DNA of 64,000 nucleotides from an uncultured Lachnospiraceae bacterium (lineage in GTDB: Bacteria > Bacillota > Clostridia > Lachnospirales > Lachnospiraceae). The position numbers and the translations under genes are program-made. Where the stretch lies: positions 124,001-188,000 of the forward strand of contig CAJTLU010000007.1 of NCBI GenBank assembly GCA_910577175.1, read 5' to 3'. The notes under the pieces are model-generated. The model was not told where the DNA came from and ran no database searches. It worked only from the letters and a program-made list of their open reading frames with translations. Numbering within the stretch: position 1 is the stretch's first letter; every line of letters starts with the position of its first letter. Positions 1-7,991 of the stretch are shown here, piece after piece.

Positions 1-148
1 GCTTTTCCTCGGAGTAGCTCTCCTCGGAAACAGTCCCGAACTGATTGCGAAGCTGCCGCCGCACCTTTTTCTTATAATTTACCGAATCATAACATCCTTT
101 GGCAACCAGAACAGCCAGAAGGATAACTGCCAACACAATATATTCCAT
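1..148 (-). CDS. 5' part of a membrane-anchored protein, possibly MutS-related ATPase (runs off the window)
   Basis: The minus strand starts with ATG at 148, preceded by GAGGGAAC as ribosome-binding site, and stays open to the window edge (49 residues visible). Residues 2-16 are a hydrophobic single membrane helix, followed by a basic stretch (YKKKVRRQLRNQFG) and an acidic, serine-rich segment. This start (one helix, then a basic K/R-rich amphipathic segment ending in FG.) resembles the membrane-anchored MutS-family proteins of Lachnospiraceae, but no ATPase motif lies inside the window, so the function is a guess. That it is a real coding start is well supported; the identity is not. Confidence 0.5.
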   Translation of the reverse strand, partial: MEYIVLAVILLAVLVAKGCYDSVNYKKKVRRQLRNQFGTVSEESYSEEK

Positions 149-259
149 AAGTTCCCTCAGTATTCTATGTTTTTATACAAGATAAAGTATAGCGGCAGTG
201 GTAAAAAAAGTCAAGGGATTCTTTTTTCTGATTTTAGCCTGCTTGAATTTCTTCATACC

Positions 260-288
260 AAAAAACCGCGCACCCTAAGGATGCGCGG
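260..288 (-). terminator. Intrinsic terminator of the NlpC/P60 gene
   Basis: A 7-bp GC stem (CCGCGCA/TGCGCGG, arms 266-272 and 282-288) with a 9-nt loop is followed on the minus strand by six T residues (260-265). It lies about 25 bp after the stop codon of the wall hydrolase gene. Confidence 0.85.
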
Positions 289-311
289 CATAAAGTACAC
301 ACTTCTTTTTA

Positions 312-1403
312 TCAATCCCAGATAACTCTTGCGTACTTGTAAACGGTACGATAATTTACGTTGGAGATTTCCACGCCGTTATTGGCATGAATAATCTTGC
401 CGTTGCCGATATAGATAGCTACATGATCCACCACACCGGTTCTTAAGTTATGGTAGAATACCAGGTCACCAGCCTTTGCTTCTGAAGCAGAAACCTTCTT
501 GTAGGTATTTGCCATCTCTCTGGAAACACGCGGCATATTGTATCCGTAACCGAAATTCGAAAATACCTGCTTTACAAAGCCGGAACAGTCAACTCCTCTT
601 GACAGGCTGTTTCCGCCCCAGACATACGGCGTGCCGAGATACTTCATTGCAAAATCAATCATATTGGTACGAAGCTGGGAAACACCGTCGCCGTAGCTGC
701 TGCTTTCGACTGCCGCCTTATACTTGTAAGCAACCGTAACATACTCTGCGCATACATACGCCTTCATATTTTCCTCAGCATCACTGTTCCATTCAATCTG
801 TACGAAAGTCTTTGCTTCCGGGTCGTTTTTGCTGATTACCAGCTCCTTTACTACCTTAAAGCTTTCTCCGCTGCTGACCTTTGCGATAATATTATCTTCA
901 GTGGTATCCGGTGCAGAACGGACATTCAGCACCTGGACATCGCTCTTTACAGTAGCCGTTACTGTCCCGAGACTTTCTGCAAGCGCTTTTGCCTCATCTC
1001 CCATAATGAGGTAATCTGTAACACAATAGCCACTTACCTTACCGGAGGTAATCTTCGCCCAGCCGTTCTCCACAGACTCTACAATACAGTAGGCATTTCT
1101 GCCGAGCTGTCCGATACGGGAATAGTTCGTACTAGGACCGGTCCTTACGTTTAAAGAAGTAGTAACATCGGCAAATGCAATCCCTTCTGGTACTTCTATC
1201 TTAGAAAAGAGCTCTGCCAGTTCCGCTGCCTCTTCCGGATTATTTTCCGCTGCATTCACAAAAAAGTCACTGGATACAACAGAAAAACCACCGAGCGCCT
1301 TACCGCCTGTTACCACTGCGGCATGCGCCGTACCAACCGTTCCCAGAGAAGAAACCATGGCGCCTAACAGCACTGCCACGGAAACCTTCGACTTAACCTT
1401 CAT
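312..1403 (-). CDS. Secreted SH3-domain NlpC/P60 (C40) peptidoglycan endopeptidase
   Basis: This 363-residue protein should cleave peptide cross-bridges or stems of peptidoglycan outside the cell. An N-terminal signal peptide ends near AHAA (about residue 29). Two bacterial SH3-like domains follow, with motifs LNVRTGPSTNYSRIGQL and LNVRSAPDTTEDNIIAKV. A C-terminal NlpC/P60 domain covers roughly residues 250-363. The catalytic cysteine is Cys273 in GVDCSGFV, with the histidine in DHVAIYIG and a further polar residue in HANN. Start choice: an upstream in-frame GTG at 1418 would contain the ribosome-binding site itself, while ATG at 1403 sits 8 nt after GGAGG. The gene is a single transcription unit with its own promoter (1470-1498) and terminator (260-288). 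Confidence 0.93.
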   Translation of the reverse strand: MKVKSKVSVAVLLGAMVSSLGTVGTAHAAVVTGGKALGGFSVVSSDFFVNAAENNPEEAAELAELFSKIEVPEGIAFADVTTSLNVRTGPSTNYSRIGQLGRNAYCIVESVENGWAKITSGKVSGYCVTDYLIMGDEAKALAESLGTVTATVKSDVQVLNVRSAPDTTEDNIIAKVSSGESFKVVKELVISKNDPEAKTFVQIEWNSDAEENMKAYVCAEYVTVAYKYKAAVESSSYGDGVSQLRTNMIDFAMKYLGTPYVWGGNSLSRGVDCSGFVKQVFSNFGYGYNMPRVSREMANTYKKVSASEAKAGDLVFYHNLRTGVVDHVAIYIGNGKIIHANNGVEISNVNYRTVYKYARVIWD

Positions 1404-1469
1404 CAAATGTACCTCCACAAGTAATCTCTATCCAAATGTTACATAATTATTAAATTTGTTACATAACTG

Positions 1470-1498
1470 ATTATAGCAAGCTTACCTGTTTTTGTCAA
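1470..1498 (-). promoter_or_regulatory. Sigma-A promoter of the NlpC/P60 gene, with TGTAAC direct repeats downstream
   Basis: TTGACA (1493-1498) and TATAAT (1470-1475) are perfect consensus boxes with a 17-bp spacer on the minus strand. Around the expected start site lie two TGTAAC copies (1458-1463 and 1438-1443) exactly 20 bp apart, which may be an operator. Confidence 0.9.
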
Positions 1499-1560
1499 TA
1501 TTGTGGCAAAAAATTTTTTAACTTTCTTTCACTTTTTGTAACTTTTGCTGAAAACCCGCT

Positions 1561-3036
1561 TTATATAATAAAGCAGATGACGCCTCCGTTGCTGTCATTG
1601 ATGATTTTTTCAATCGACTCTTGTAGTTTTGTCTGACATTCCTCATTAATATTTCCGATTTTTGCCGTTACACCCTCTTCGACCAGTTTATCCACGGTCT
1701 TTCCGAAAATATTTGCGGTACGGATTCCGTCGTCGCCGTTTTCATCCTGCTCTTTCATATAAGAAATCAAATCTTTTGCCTGTTCTTCGCTTCCTACAAT
1801 CGGTGCAATCTCCGTCACGATATCCGCCTGTATCATGTGAATCGACGGCGCCGTCGCACGGATTTTCACGCCGTATTTTCCGCCCTGCTTAATCAGCTCC
1901 GGTGCGGAAAGCTTCAGCTGGGAGGTCTCCGGCAGCACCACGCCGTAGCCCTTATTTACCACTTCCTCACAGGCGGACGCTACCTTTTCATATTCGCCGC
2001 GCCGTTTTGCCAGTTCCCTTAGCACCTGATAGAAACGGTATTCCCCATTTACCTCACACCCCATCAGGTCGCTTAACATATGGTAATAATACTCCTTCTT
2101 CGGCTCCATGCTGTACTCCACCCTGCCGTTTTCCATATGTATTGCCACCGGAGCAACCCGGTTAAAATAAACGCCAGGCGGAAACTCCTTCTGTTCCCTG
2201 ACATCCCGCATTCTCCTGCCACGCAGCAAAAGCTCCTTCGCATTCTCCATTGCCTCTTTTTTGATTTCATGCGTATTATCCAAAAGCTCCACCCATTTCG
2301 GTAGATGGAATACCATTTCGGTTACCGGGAACGCTGCCAGAAGTTCCTCCAGAATGTGAAGAAGCTCTGCCCTGCCAAGCTTTGTGCAGTCTGTCGGAAT
2401 CACTGTTACATCATACTGCTCTGCCAGCTCCTTTGCCAGTGCCTCTGTCTCCGCTGCACGCGGTCTTGCGGAATTTAACAGCACGACAAACGGCTTTCCA
2501 AGACGTTTCAGCTCATTGATTGTGCGCTCCTCCGGGGCTGCATAGTTCTCTCTTGTCAGTTCGCCGAACGTACCGTCCGCCGTCACTAACACCCCCACGG
2601 TAGAATGCTCCTTGATTACCTTACCGGTACCGATTTCTGCCGCCTTTGTAAACGGGATTTCCATATCCGACCAGGGCGTTTTCACCATACGTTCCTTTTC
2701 ACCCTCCATGTGTCCGGCAGCGCCCTCCACCATATAGCCGACACAATCAATGAGACGGAGCTTTACATTCGTTCCGTCCGCAAACTCAATATTGGCGGCC
2801 TCCTTCGGAATAAACTTCGGCTCAGTCGTCATAATCGTACGTCCCTGCGCCGACTGTGGCAGTTCGTCCACTGCCCGTACCTTTTCTGCTTCCCCGCTGA
2901 TGACAGGAAGTACAATTTCGTCCATGAAATGCTTGATAAAAGTAGATTTCCCGGTTCTGACCGGACCTACCACGCCTATGTAGATTTCGCCGCCGGTACG
3001 CAGCTTCATATCTTTGTATAAATCAAACGTTTCCAT
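1561..3036 (-). CDS. spoIVA: Stage IV sporulation protein A, spore coat basement-layer ATPase
   Basis: SpoIVA polymerises on the forespore outer membrane with ATP hydrolysis and forms the platform for coat assembly; it is made in the mother cell under sigma-E. The 491-residue product has the expected length. It starts METFDLYKDM, with an N-terminal Walker A motif GPVRTGKS at residues 24-31, and ends with the hydrophobic tail GGVICFII, as in Bacillus SpoIVA. The start at 3036 is chosen because AAGGGGG lies 7 nt upstream; an in-frame extension to 3099 would begin inside gpsA. The gene follows gpsA by 53 bp, an order (der, gpsA, spoIVA) also known in Bacillus. The ribosome-binding site lies in a hairpin (3044-3083). 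Confidence 0.97.
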   Translation of the reverse strand: METFDLYKDMKLRTGGEIYIGVVGPVRTGKSTFIKHFMDEIVLPVISGEAEKVRAVDELPQSAQGRTIMTTEPKFIPKEAANIEFADGTNVKLRLIDCVGYMVEGAAGHMEGEKERMVKTPWSDMEIPFTKAAEIGTGKVIKEHSTVGVLVTADGTFGELTRENYAAPEERTINELKRLGKPFVVLLNSARPRAAETEALAKELAEQYDVTVIPTDCTKLGRAELLHILEELLAAFPVTEMVFHLPKWVELLDNTHEIKKEAMENAKELLLRGRRMRDVREQKEFPPGVYFNRVAPVAIHMENGRVEYSMEPKKEYYYHMLSDLMGCEVNGEYRFYQVLRELAKRRGEYEKVASACEEVVNKGYGVVLPETSQLKLSAPELIKQGGKYGVKIRATAPSIHMIQADIVTEIAPIVGSEEQAKDLISYMKEQDENGDDGIRTANIFGKTVDKLVEEGVTAKIGNINEECQTKLQESIEKIINDSNGGVICFII

Positions 3037-3043
3037 AGAAATT

Positions 3044-3083
3044 CCCCCTTGCATATGCTGATTACAGTATATGCAAAAGGGGG
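3044..3083 (-). promoter_or_regulatory. Leader hairpin burying the spoIVA ribosome-binding site
   Basis: On the minus strand, arm 3065-3083 (CCCCCTTTTGCATATACTG) pairs with arm 3044-3060 (CAGCATATGCAAGGGGG) over a 4-nt loop, with one mismatch and a 2-nt bulge. The 3' arm ends in the AAGGGGG that serves spoIVA. No T-run follows, so a pure terminator role for gpsA is less likely than translational control. Confidence 0.6.
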
Positions 3084-3086
3084 AGC

Positions 3087-3116
3087 AGATTATTCCCAAC
3101 TTAAGGAACTATATTC
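3087..3116 (-). promoter_or_regulatory. Possible sigma-E promoter of spoIVA
   Basis: GAATATA (3110-3116) fits the sigma-E -35 element; AATAATCT (3087-3094) matches the -10 consensus CATACAMT at five of eight positions, with a 15-bp spacer. It overlaps the gpsA stop codon and would start the mRNA at the hairpin that covers the ribosome-binding site. This is a consensus match only. Confidence 0.4.
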
Positions 3117-4103
3117 GCTTGCCCTGTCACGGACCAGTAAATCCGCAAGCGCATCCTTTGCCGACTTTCCTTGGAACAGCACTTCGTTGACCTGTTCCAC
3201 AATCGGCATCTCAATCCGGTACTTCCGTGCCAGCTCCAATGCCGCCTGTGCGGAATTTATGCCCTCGATGACCTGCCCGACTTCCTTTTTTGCCTCCTCT
3301 ATCGTGTGACCCTTTCCAAGCAGATAGCCTGCATTGTGGTTTCTGCTGTGGCTGCTCGTACAGGTGACAATCAGGTCGCCGATGCCGGAAAGCCCTGTAA
3401 ACGTCTCATTCTGTGCGCCCATTGCCTCCCCGAGTCGTGCAATCTCCACAATACCGCGGGTAATCAGCGCAGCCTTCGTGTTATCGCCAAAGCCGAGACC
3501 GTCGATAATCCCTGCCGCCAGTGCAATGACATTCTTTAAGGAGCCGCCTAGTTCGATTCCCATCACATCCGGACTCGTATAGACACGGAAGTATTTATTC
3601 ATAAAGATATCCTGCACAAACAGCGCCGTCTCCTTTACCGCCGCTCCTACGACAACCGTCGTAGGAATCTGCCTGCATACTTCCTCCGCATGGCTCGGAC
3701 CGGAAAGCACCGCTACCCTCGCCTGTGGAATTTCCTGCGAAATAATATCCGTCATTGTATACAGCGTACCGTTTTCGATTCCCTTGGAGGCATTCACGAT
3801 AATGGTTCCTTCCTTTACATACGGTGCAGCAGCCTTTGCCACCTCGCGTACTGCCGGCGAAGCCGCTGTCATTACAATCAGATCCGTATCCTCTTCCACT
3901 GCCTCCGCAATATCGTTGGTTATTTTCACACCCTCCGGAAAAACTGCTCCCGGCAGGTTCCTTACTACGGTCCGGTCAGAAAGAAGAGGCTCTGTCTCCT
4001 CCTTAAACTTTGACCAGAGACTGACCTTATGTCCGTTTCCGGCAAGCAATATCGTAAGGGAAACGCCCCACGTACCCGCACATAATACCGTAACTTTTTT
4101 CAT
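3090..4103 (-). CDS. gpsA: Glycerol-3-phosphate dehydrogenase [NAD(P)+]
   Basis: GpsA reduces dihydroxyacetone phosphate to sn-glycerol-3-phosphate for phospholipid synthesis in the cytoplasm. The 337 residues match the family length. The N-terminal Rossmann motif reads LCAGTWGVSL, where the first glycine of the usual GxGxxG is Cys. The segments ASKGIE, LSGPSHAEEV, ELGGSLKNVIALAAGI (catalytic Lys) and NTKAALITRG are all typical. The gene lies 57 bp downstream of plsY, whose product uses glycerol-3-phosphate as acyl acceptor, so the two steps are co-transcribed. The gene ends 53 bp before spoIVA. Confidence 0.96.
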   Translation of the reverse strand: MKKVTVLCAGTWGVSLTILLAGNGHKVSLWSKFKEETEPLLSDRTVVRNLPGAVFPEGVKITNDIAEAVEEDTDLIVMTAASPAVREVAKAAAPYVKEGTIIVNASKGIENGTLYTMTDIISQEIPQARVAVLSGPSHAEEVCRQIPTTVVVGAAVKETALFVQDIFMNKYFRVYTSPDVMGIELGGSLKNVIALAAGIIDGLGFGDNTKAALITRGIVEIARLGEAMGAQNETFTGLSGIGDLIVTCTSSHSRNHNAGYLLGKGHTIEEAKKEVGQVIEGINSAQAALELARKYRIEMPIVEQVNEVLFQGKSAKDALADLLVRDRASEYSSLSWE

Positions 4104-4160
4104 ACCGTCTACCTTGGCCGCCTTCTGACACGCGGCATCCTTTCCTGTTTTTTCAGTCCT

Positions 4161-4808
4161 TTATTTTTCTTCTTTTCCGGTCTCCTGCACCGGTATCGGC
4201 GCCTTTTTCCCGATTTTATTTTCGGTTCCGGCAAAAAGCCGTTTGATATTTTCCCGGTGCGTATAAAATGCCAGCAGCGCAAAGACCGCGCTGAGGCACA
4301 GCATATGCCAGTCGCCCTGCCTTGTCACTGCAACAAAGAGAACAAACTCTACCTCCATAAGCAGGGAGCCTAACGATACATAACGGGTAATCAGCACAAT
4401 AACAACAAAGGTCAGGACACAGATTACAAAAATCCGCCAGTCAAACGTCAGAATTGTACCGACTAAAACTGCAATTCCCTTTCCTCCCTTAAAACGCAGA
4501 TAGAACGGGAAATTGTGTCCGAGCACGACGCCGAGCGCTGTATAAAGCCCGAGAAGCTCCGTAAAGAGAAGCCCCGGGAACACGACATACTTTATCAGCA
4601 ATACCGGAATCACACATTTTATCACATCGCCGAGCAGCGTAATCAGCGCCGCCTTTTTCCCAAGCGTGCGGAGCGCGTTCGTCGTTCCTACATTGCCGCT
4701 TCCGTACTTCCGGATATCGACATGCTGCCGCTTTCCTACAATATAACCGGTTGAAATGCAACCGAAGCCATAGCCTGCTAAAAGACAAATGATAATCCGC
4801 CAAATCAT
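4161..4808 (-). CDS. plsY: Acyl-phosphate:glycerol-3-phosphate acyltransferase PlsY
   Basis: PlsY transfers the acyl group from acyl-phosphate to sn-glycerol-3-phosphate, giving lysophosphatidic acid at the cytoplasmic membrane. The protein has 215 residues with about five hydrophobic segments. Signature loops are YGSGNVGTTN (phosphate-binding, residues 36-45, with Thr where Ala is usual), GHNFPFYLRFKGGKGIA (second signature) and a third loop near RYVSLGSL. The C-terminal tail is short and charged. It lies between der (24 bp upstream) and gpsA, in one presumed operon supplying phospholipid precursors. Confidence 0.95.
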   Translation of the reverse strand: MIWRIIICLLAGYGFGCISTGYIVGKRQHVDIRKYGSGNVGTTNALRTLGKKAALITLLGDVIKCVIPVLLIKYVVFPGLLFTELLGLYTALGVVLGHNFPFYLRFKGGKGIAVLVGTILTFDWRIFVICVLTFVVIVLITRYVSLGSLLMEVEFVLFVAVTRQGDWHMLCLSAVFALLAFYTHRENIKRLFAGTENKIGKKAPIPVQETGKEEK

Positions 4809-4832
4809 GTTACCTATCCTGCCGTTTCCAAT

Positions 4833-6161
4833 TTACTTTGTTTCCGAACGCTCCCTGATAATAAACTTTAAGGACGTCCCGGTAAAACCAAATGTTTCAC
4901 GCACCTTATTCTCAATGTAACGCTGGTATGAGAAATGCATCAGTTCTTTATTGTTTACAAAAATAACAAAGGTCGGCGGCCCGATTGCCACCTGTGTCAT
5001 AAAGAAAATCTTTAAACGCTTTCCCTTGTCCGACGGCGGCTGATGTAATGACATTGCCTCCATCAGAATCTCATTTAACACGCCGGTTGCAATCCGGAGC
5101 GTCCGGCTCTGGATGACCCGGTCAATCAGTTCAAACAGCTTCGGGATGCGCTGTCCGGTTACGGCGGAAATAAACAGGATTTCCGCATACGGCATAAAGG
5201 AAAGAATCTCGCGGATGCGCTCTGTCTGACGGTAAATCGTTTTGTCGTCTTTATCCTCCACCGCATCCCACTTATTGACCGCAATGATAATCCCCTTGCC
5301 GCGCTCATGGGCAATGCCGGCAATCTTTGCGTCCTGCTCGGTTACGCCTTCGGTCGCGTCGATGACAACGACAACGACGTCAGCGCGCTCAATTGCGCTG
5401 ACCGTACGGATAATGCTGAACCGCTCCAGCTCTTCCTTGATTTTATTTCTTTTGCGGAGCCCTGCCGTATCGATAAAAATATAGTCTTTTTCTTCATACC
5501 GGACCAGCGTATCGATTGCATCCCTTGTCGTGCCCGCAATATCAGATACAATCACACGGTTTTCCCCGGTCAGCTTGTTGATAATGGACGACTTGCCGAC
5601 ATTCGGCTTGCCGACAATCGCAACCTTCGGCAGCTCGTCCTCCTCTTCCTCTGTGGACGGCTCCGGGAAGTAGGCAGTCACTGCATCCAAAAGCTCGCCA
5701 AAGCCAAGCATGGACGCGCCGGACACCCCGATCGGGTCGCCGATACCAAGATTATAAAACTCATAGACCTCCGGCAGAAGCTTCTCAAAGTCATCGACCT
5801 TATTTACTGTCAGGACGACCGGCTTTCCGGAACGGCGCAGCATATCCGCCACCTTAAAGTCCGCGTCCACAAGCCCCTGTCTGACATCCGTCAGAAAAAC
5901 AATGACATCGGCGGTATCAATGGCAATCTGTGCCTGCTGCCGCATATAGGTAAGCATCTTGTCCTTTGTCTCCGGCTCGATACCGCCGGTATCGATTAGT
6001 GTGAACTTATAATTCAGCCAGGTAATATCCGCATAAATGCGGTCACGTGTCACGCCCGGATAGTCCTTTACTATGGAAATACGTTCCCCCGCAAGGGCGT
6101 TAAATAACGTGGACTTGCCAACATTCGGGCGCCCCACGATTGCTACAATCGGATTACTCAT
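4833..6161 (-). CDS. der: Ribosome-assembly GTPase Der (EngA)
   Basis: Der is the double-GTPase required for maturation of the 50S subunit. The 442-residue product has two tandem G domains. The first has GRPNVGKS (residues 9-16), DTGGIE and NKVD; the second has GKPNVGKS, DTAGLRKR and NKWD. A C-terminal KH-like domain follows. ATG at 6161 is chosen over the TTG at 6197 because the product then begins MSNPIVAIVGRPNVGKS, as in the family, with AAAGGA upstream. It follows the DUF512 gene, whose stop is at 6190, and precedes plsY by 24 bp. Confidence 0.96.
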   Translation of the reverse strand: MSNPIVAIVGRPNVGKSTLFNALAGERISIVKDYPGVTRDRIYADITWLNYKFTLIDTGGIEPETKDKMLTYMRQQAQIAIDTADVIVFLTDVRQGLVDADFKVADMLRRSGKPVVLTVNKVDDFEKLLPEVYEFYNLGIGDPIGVSGASMLGFGELLDAVTAYFPEPSTEEEEDELPKVAIVGKPNVGKSSIINKLTGENRVIVSDIAGTTRDAIDTLVRYEEKDYIFIDTAGLRKRNKIKEELERFSIIRTVSAIERADVVVVVIDATEGVTEQDAKIAGIAHERGKGIIIAVNKWDAVEDKDDKTIYRQTERIREILSFMPYAEILFISAVTGQRIPKLFELIDRVIQSRTLRIATGVLNEILMEAMSLHQPPSDKGKRLKIFFMTQVAIGPPTFVIFVNNKELMHFSYQRYIENKVRETFGFTGTSLKFIIRERSETK

Positions 6162-6189
6162 TTCTGGATACGGTTCCTTTCTTCTCTGG

Positions 6190-7506
6190 CTATTCAATCA
6201 TGGCACGTACCAGTGCCTCTCCCTCTGATTTTACAATACGAACTCTGGTTTGTAAAGCTTTTTCAATGTCAGAAATATGCAAATCGTCCAATAAGACATC
6301 CTCGCCGTTTTTTAACAGCACCTCTGGAAGCAGAAGATACTCTCCAAGTTCTTTTCCTTTTAGCTGTTCGATAATGTCCGTTCCGGTCAGAAGCCCTGCG
6401 ACCGTAATCCGCTCCCCGAAAAAGCGGTTGATGATTGGTACTACCTCTGCTTCCATCTGCGGATATTTCCTTTGGATTTTTTCCACCTGCTCGCGGATGA
6501 CCGGCGCTGCAAGCACTCCTGTGGCAAGGGTCCGCTTTCTTTGGCGGTTGTCTCCTTTGCATTCCGAAAGAAACGCATCGACTTCCTCTGTCAGCGAACG
6601 TACCATGCCGACGCCATTTTCCATCTGCGGATAACCCTCGTAAGCGTCCTCCGGCGGAAACGGCTGTCCTGCAAGAAGATACCATTCGTCGCTGGCATGA
6701 AGCATTCTTGTACCGAAGCGCTTATAAATGCTCTCCTGCCATTTCGAAACGGTTGCAAGTACCTGGATGGCATCCTCCTTTTCAAACGGCGCAAGCTCTG
6801 CAAGTCCTTCCCGGTATTTTGTCATTCCGACCGGAACGACGGACACGCTCTGCATAAACGGCAGATACGCGGTCAGGTCCTGAATGGTACGTTCTAACTC
6901 TTCCCCGTCGTTATACCCCTTACAGAGTACAATCTGACCGTTCATTTCAAGTCCGGCATCGTAGAACCGTTTTATCTTCTCTAACGCCTCTCCCGCAAAC
7001 CGGTTGTTTAACATTTTACAGCGCAGCTCCGGATTCGTGGTATGCACCGAGATGTTAATCGGCGAAAGCTTATAAAACAAAATGCGTTCCATATCCTCTT
7101 CGGAAAGATTGGTCAACGTAATATAGTTTCCCTGTAAAAACGAAAGTCTTGCATCATCATCCTTAAAATAAAGCGTTTCCCTCATGCCGGGCGGCATCTG
7201 GTCAATAAAACAGAACACGCACTTATTCCTGCAAGAGCGGTAGGAGTCCATCAGCCCCTCTTCAAAGACAAGCCCTAAATCCTCTGGAGCGTCCTTTTCA
7301 ATTTCAAGCTCCCATTCCTCTCCGGAAGGCTTCCGGACGAGAAGCGTCACTTCCTCGTCCTCAGAAAGATACCGGTAGTCGAACACATCCCGGACCGGCT
7401 GTTCATTGATGGAAAGAAGCACATCTCCTGCTTCGATTTCAAGCTCGTCCGCAATGCTGCCTGGTACTACCTCTTTAATTTTATGCTCGTATTGTTTCTT
7501 TTCCAT
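6190..7506 (-). CDS. DUF512 family protein with PDZ-like domain and radical-SAM-type cysteine cluster
   Basis: The 438-residue protein starts with a PDZ-like segment (about residues 8-75, VVPGSIADELEIEAGDVLLSI) followed by a cysteine motif SCRNKCVFCFIDQMP (Cys spacing C-x3-C-x2-C), the kind that holds a [4Fe-4S] cluster in radical SAM proteins. The segment NISVHTTNPELRCKMLNN supports the same fold. The C-terminal part is the DUF512 region (VVPIINRFFGERITVAGLLTG). Family members are widespread next to der in Clostridia; the substrate is not known to me. It overlaps the acetyltransferase stop by one base and ends shortly before der, suggesting one transcript. Confidence 0.85.
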   Translation of the reverse strand: MEKKQYEHKIKEVVPGSIADELEIEAGDVLLSINEQPVRDVFDYRYLSEDEEVTLLVRKPSGEEWELEIEKDAPEDLGLVFEEGLMDSYRSCRNKCVFCFIDQMPPGMRETLYFKDDDARLSFLQGNYITLTNLSEEDMERILFYKLSPINISVHTTNPELRCKMLNNRFAGEALEKIKRFYDAGLEMNGQIVLCKGYNDGEELERTIQDLTAYLPFMQSVSVVPVGMTKYREGLAELAPFEKEDAIQVLATVSKWQESIYKRFGTRMLHASDEWYLLAGQPFPPEDAYEGYPQMENGVGMVRSLTEEVDAFLSECKGDNRQRKRTLATGVLAAPVIREQVEKIQRKYPQMEAEVVPIINRFFGERITVAGLLTGTDIIEQLKGKELGEYLLLPEVLLKNGEDVLLDDLHISDIEKALQTRVRIVKSEGEALVRAMIE

Positions 7507-7988
7507 TATATTACCCCTTGCATCTTTTCCGGCAGCTCCATTTCATCCTTCATTTTTATAAAACCGTATTTTTCATACAGCGGACGTCCCATAGCAGTTG
7601 CTTCCAGGGAAATTGCCGTAATCCCCTTACTTTTCGTATCTCTAATCAGCATATCCAATATTTTATATGCAATTCCCTTTCTTCTATATCCGGGACTAGT
7701 ATACATATTCATTATATATGCTTTCTTCCCGCTTGGATTATGGTAAGTTGGCATTACTTGAAAAAAGCTGACACCGCCGGCACCTGCAAAACGACTTCCA
7801 TCAAATACTAAGTAGGCAATATGCGTACCATCATGGAGCGCTTTTTGGTAATAATCATAGGAATGCTTTTTCACTTCACTCATATCAATATCATCAGACA
7901 GTTGGTTTGCAGCCCTTAATACTTGTATTCTCGTTTCTGTTAGTATGTCGATATCTTCCATCATTGCCTTTTTATATATCAAATCCAT
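7506..7988 (-). CDS. GNAT family N-acetyltransferase
   Basis: The 160-residue protein is a single GNAT domain that should transfer an acetyl group from acetyl-CoA to an unknown amine. Seen features are the N-terminal EDIDILTETRIQVLR helix, the acetyl-CoA pyrophosphate loop SPGYRRKGIAYKILDML (the Q/RxxGxG/A signature reads RRKGIA) and the C-terminal LYEKYGF motif. It sits tightly between pgeF (3 bp) and the DUF512 gene (1-bp overlap). Its codons are visibly more AT-rich than those of its neighbours, so it may be a later insertion into the operon. Confidence 0.88.
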   Translation of the reverse strand: MDLIYKKAMMEDIDILTETRIQVLRAANQLSDDIDMSEVKKHSYDYYQKALHDGTHIAYLVFDGSRFAGAGGVSFFQVMPTYHNPSGKKAYIMNMYTSPGYRRKGIAYKILDMLIRDTKSKGITAISLEATAMGRPLYEKYGFIKMKDEMELPEKMQGVI

Positions 7989-7991
7989 GCC

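Noticed and set aside
3036..3099. Longer SpoIVA N-terminus
   Set aside because: The extra 21 residues overlap the end of gpsA and do not match the family; the strong ribosome-binding site serves the ATG at 3036.
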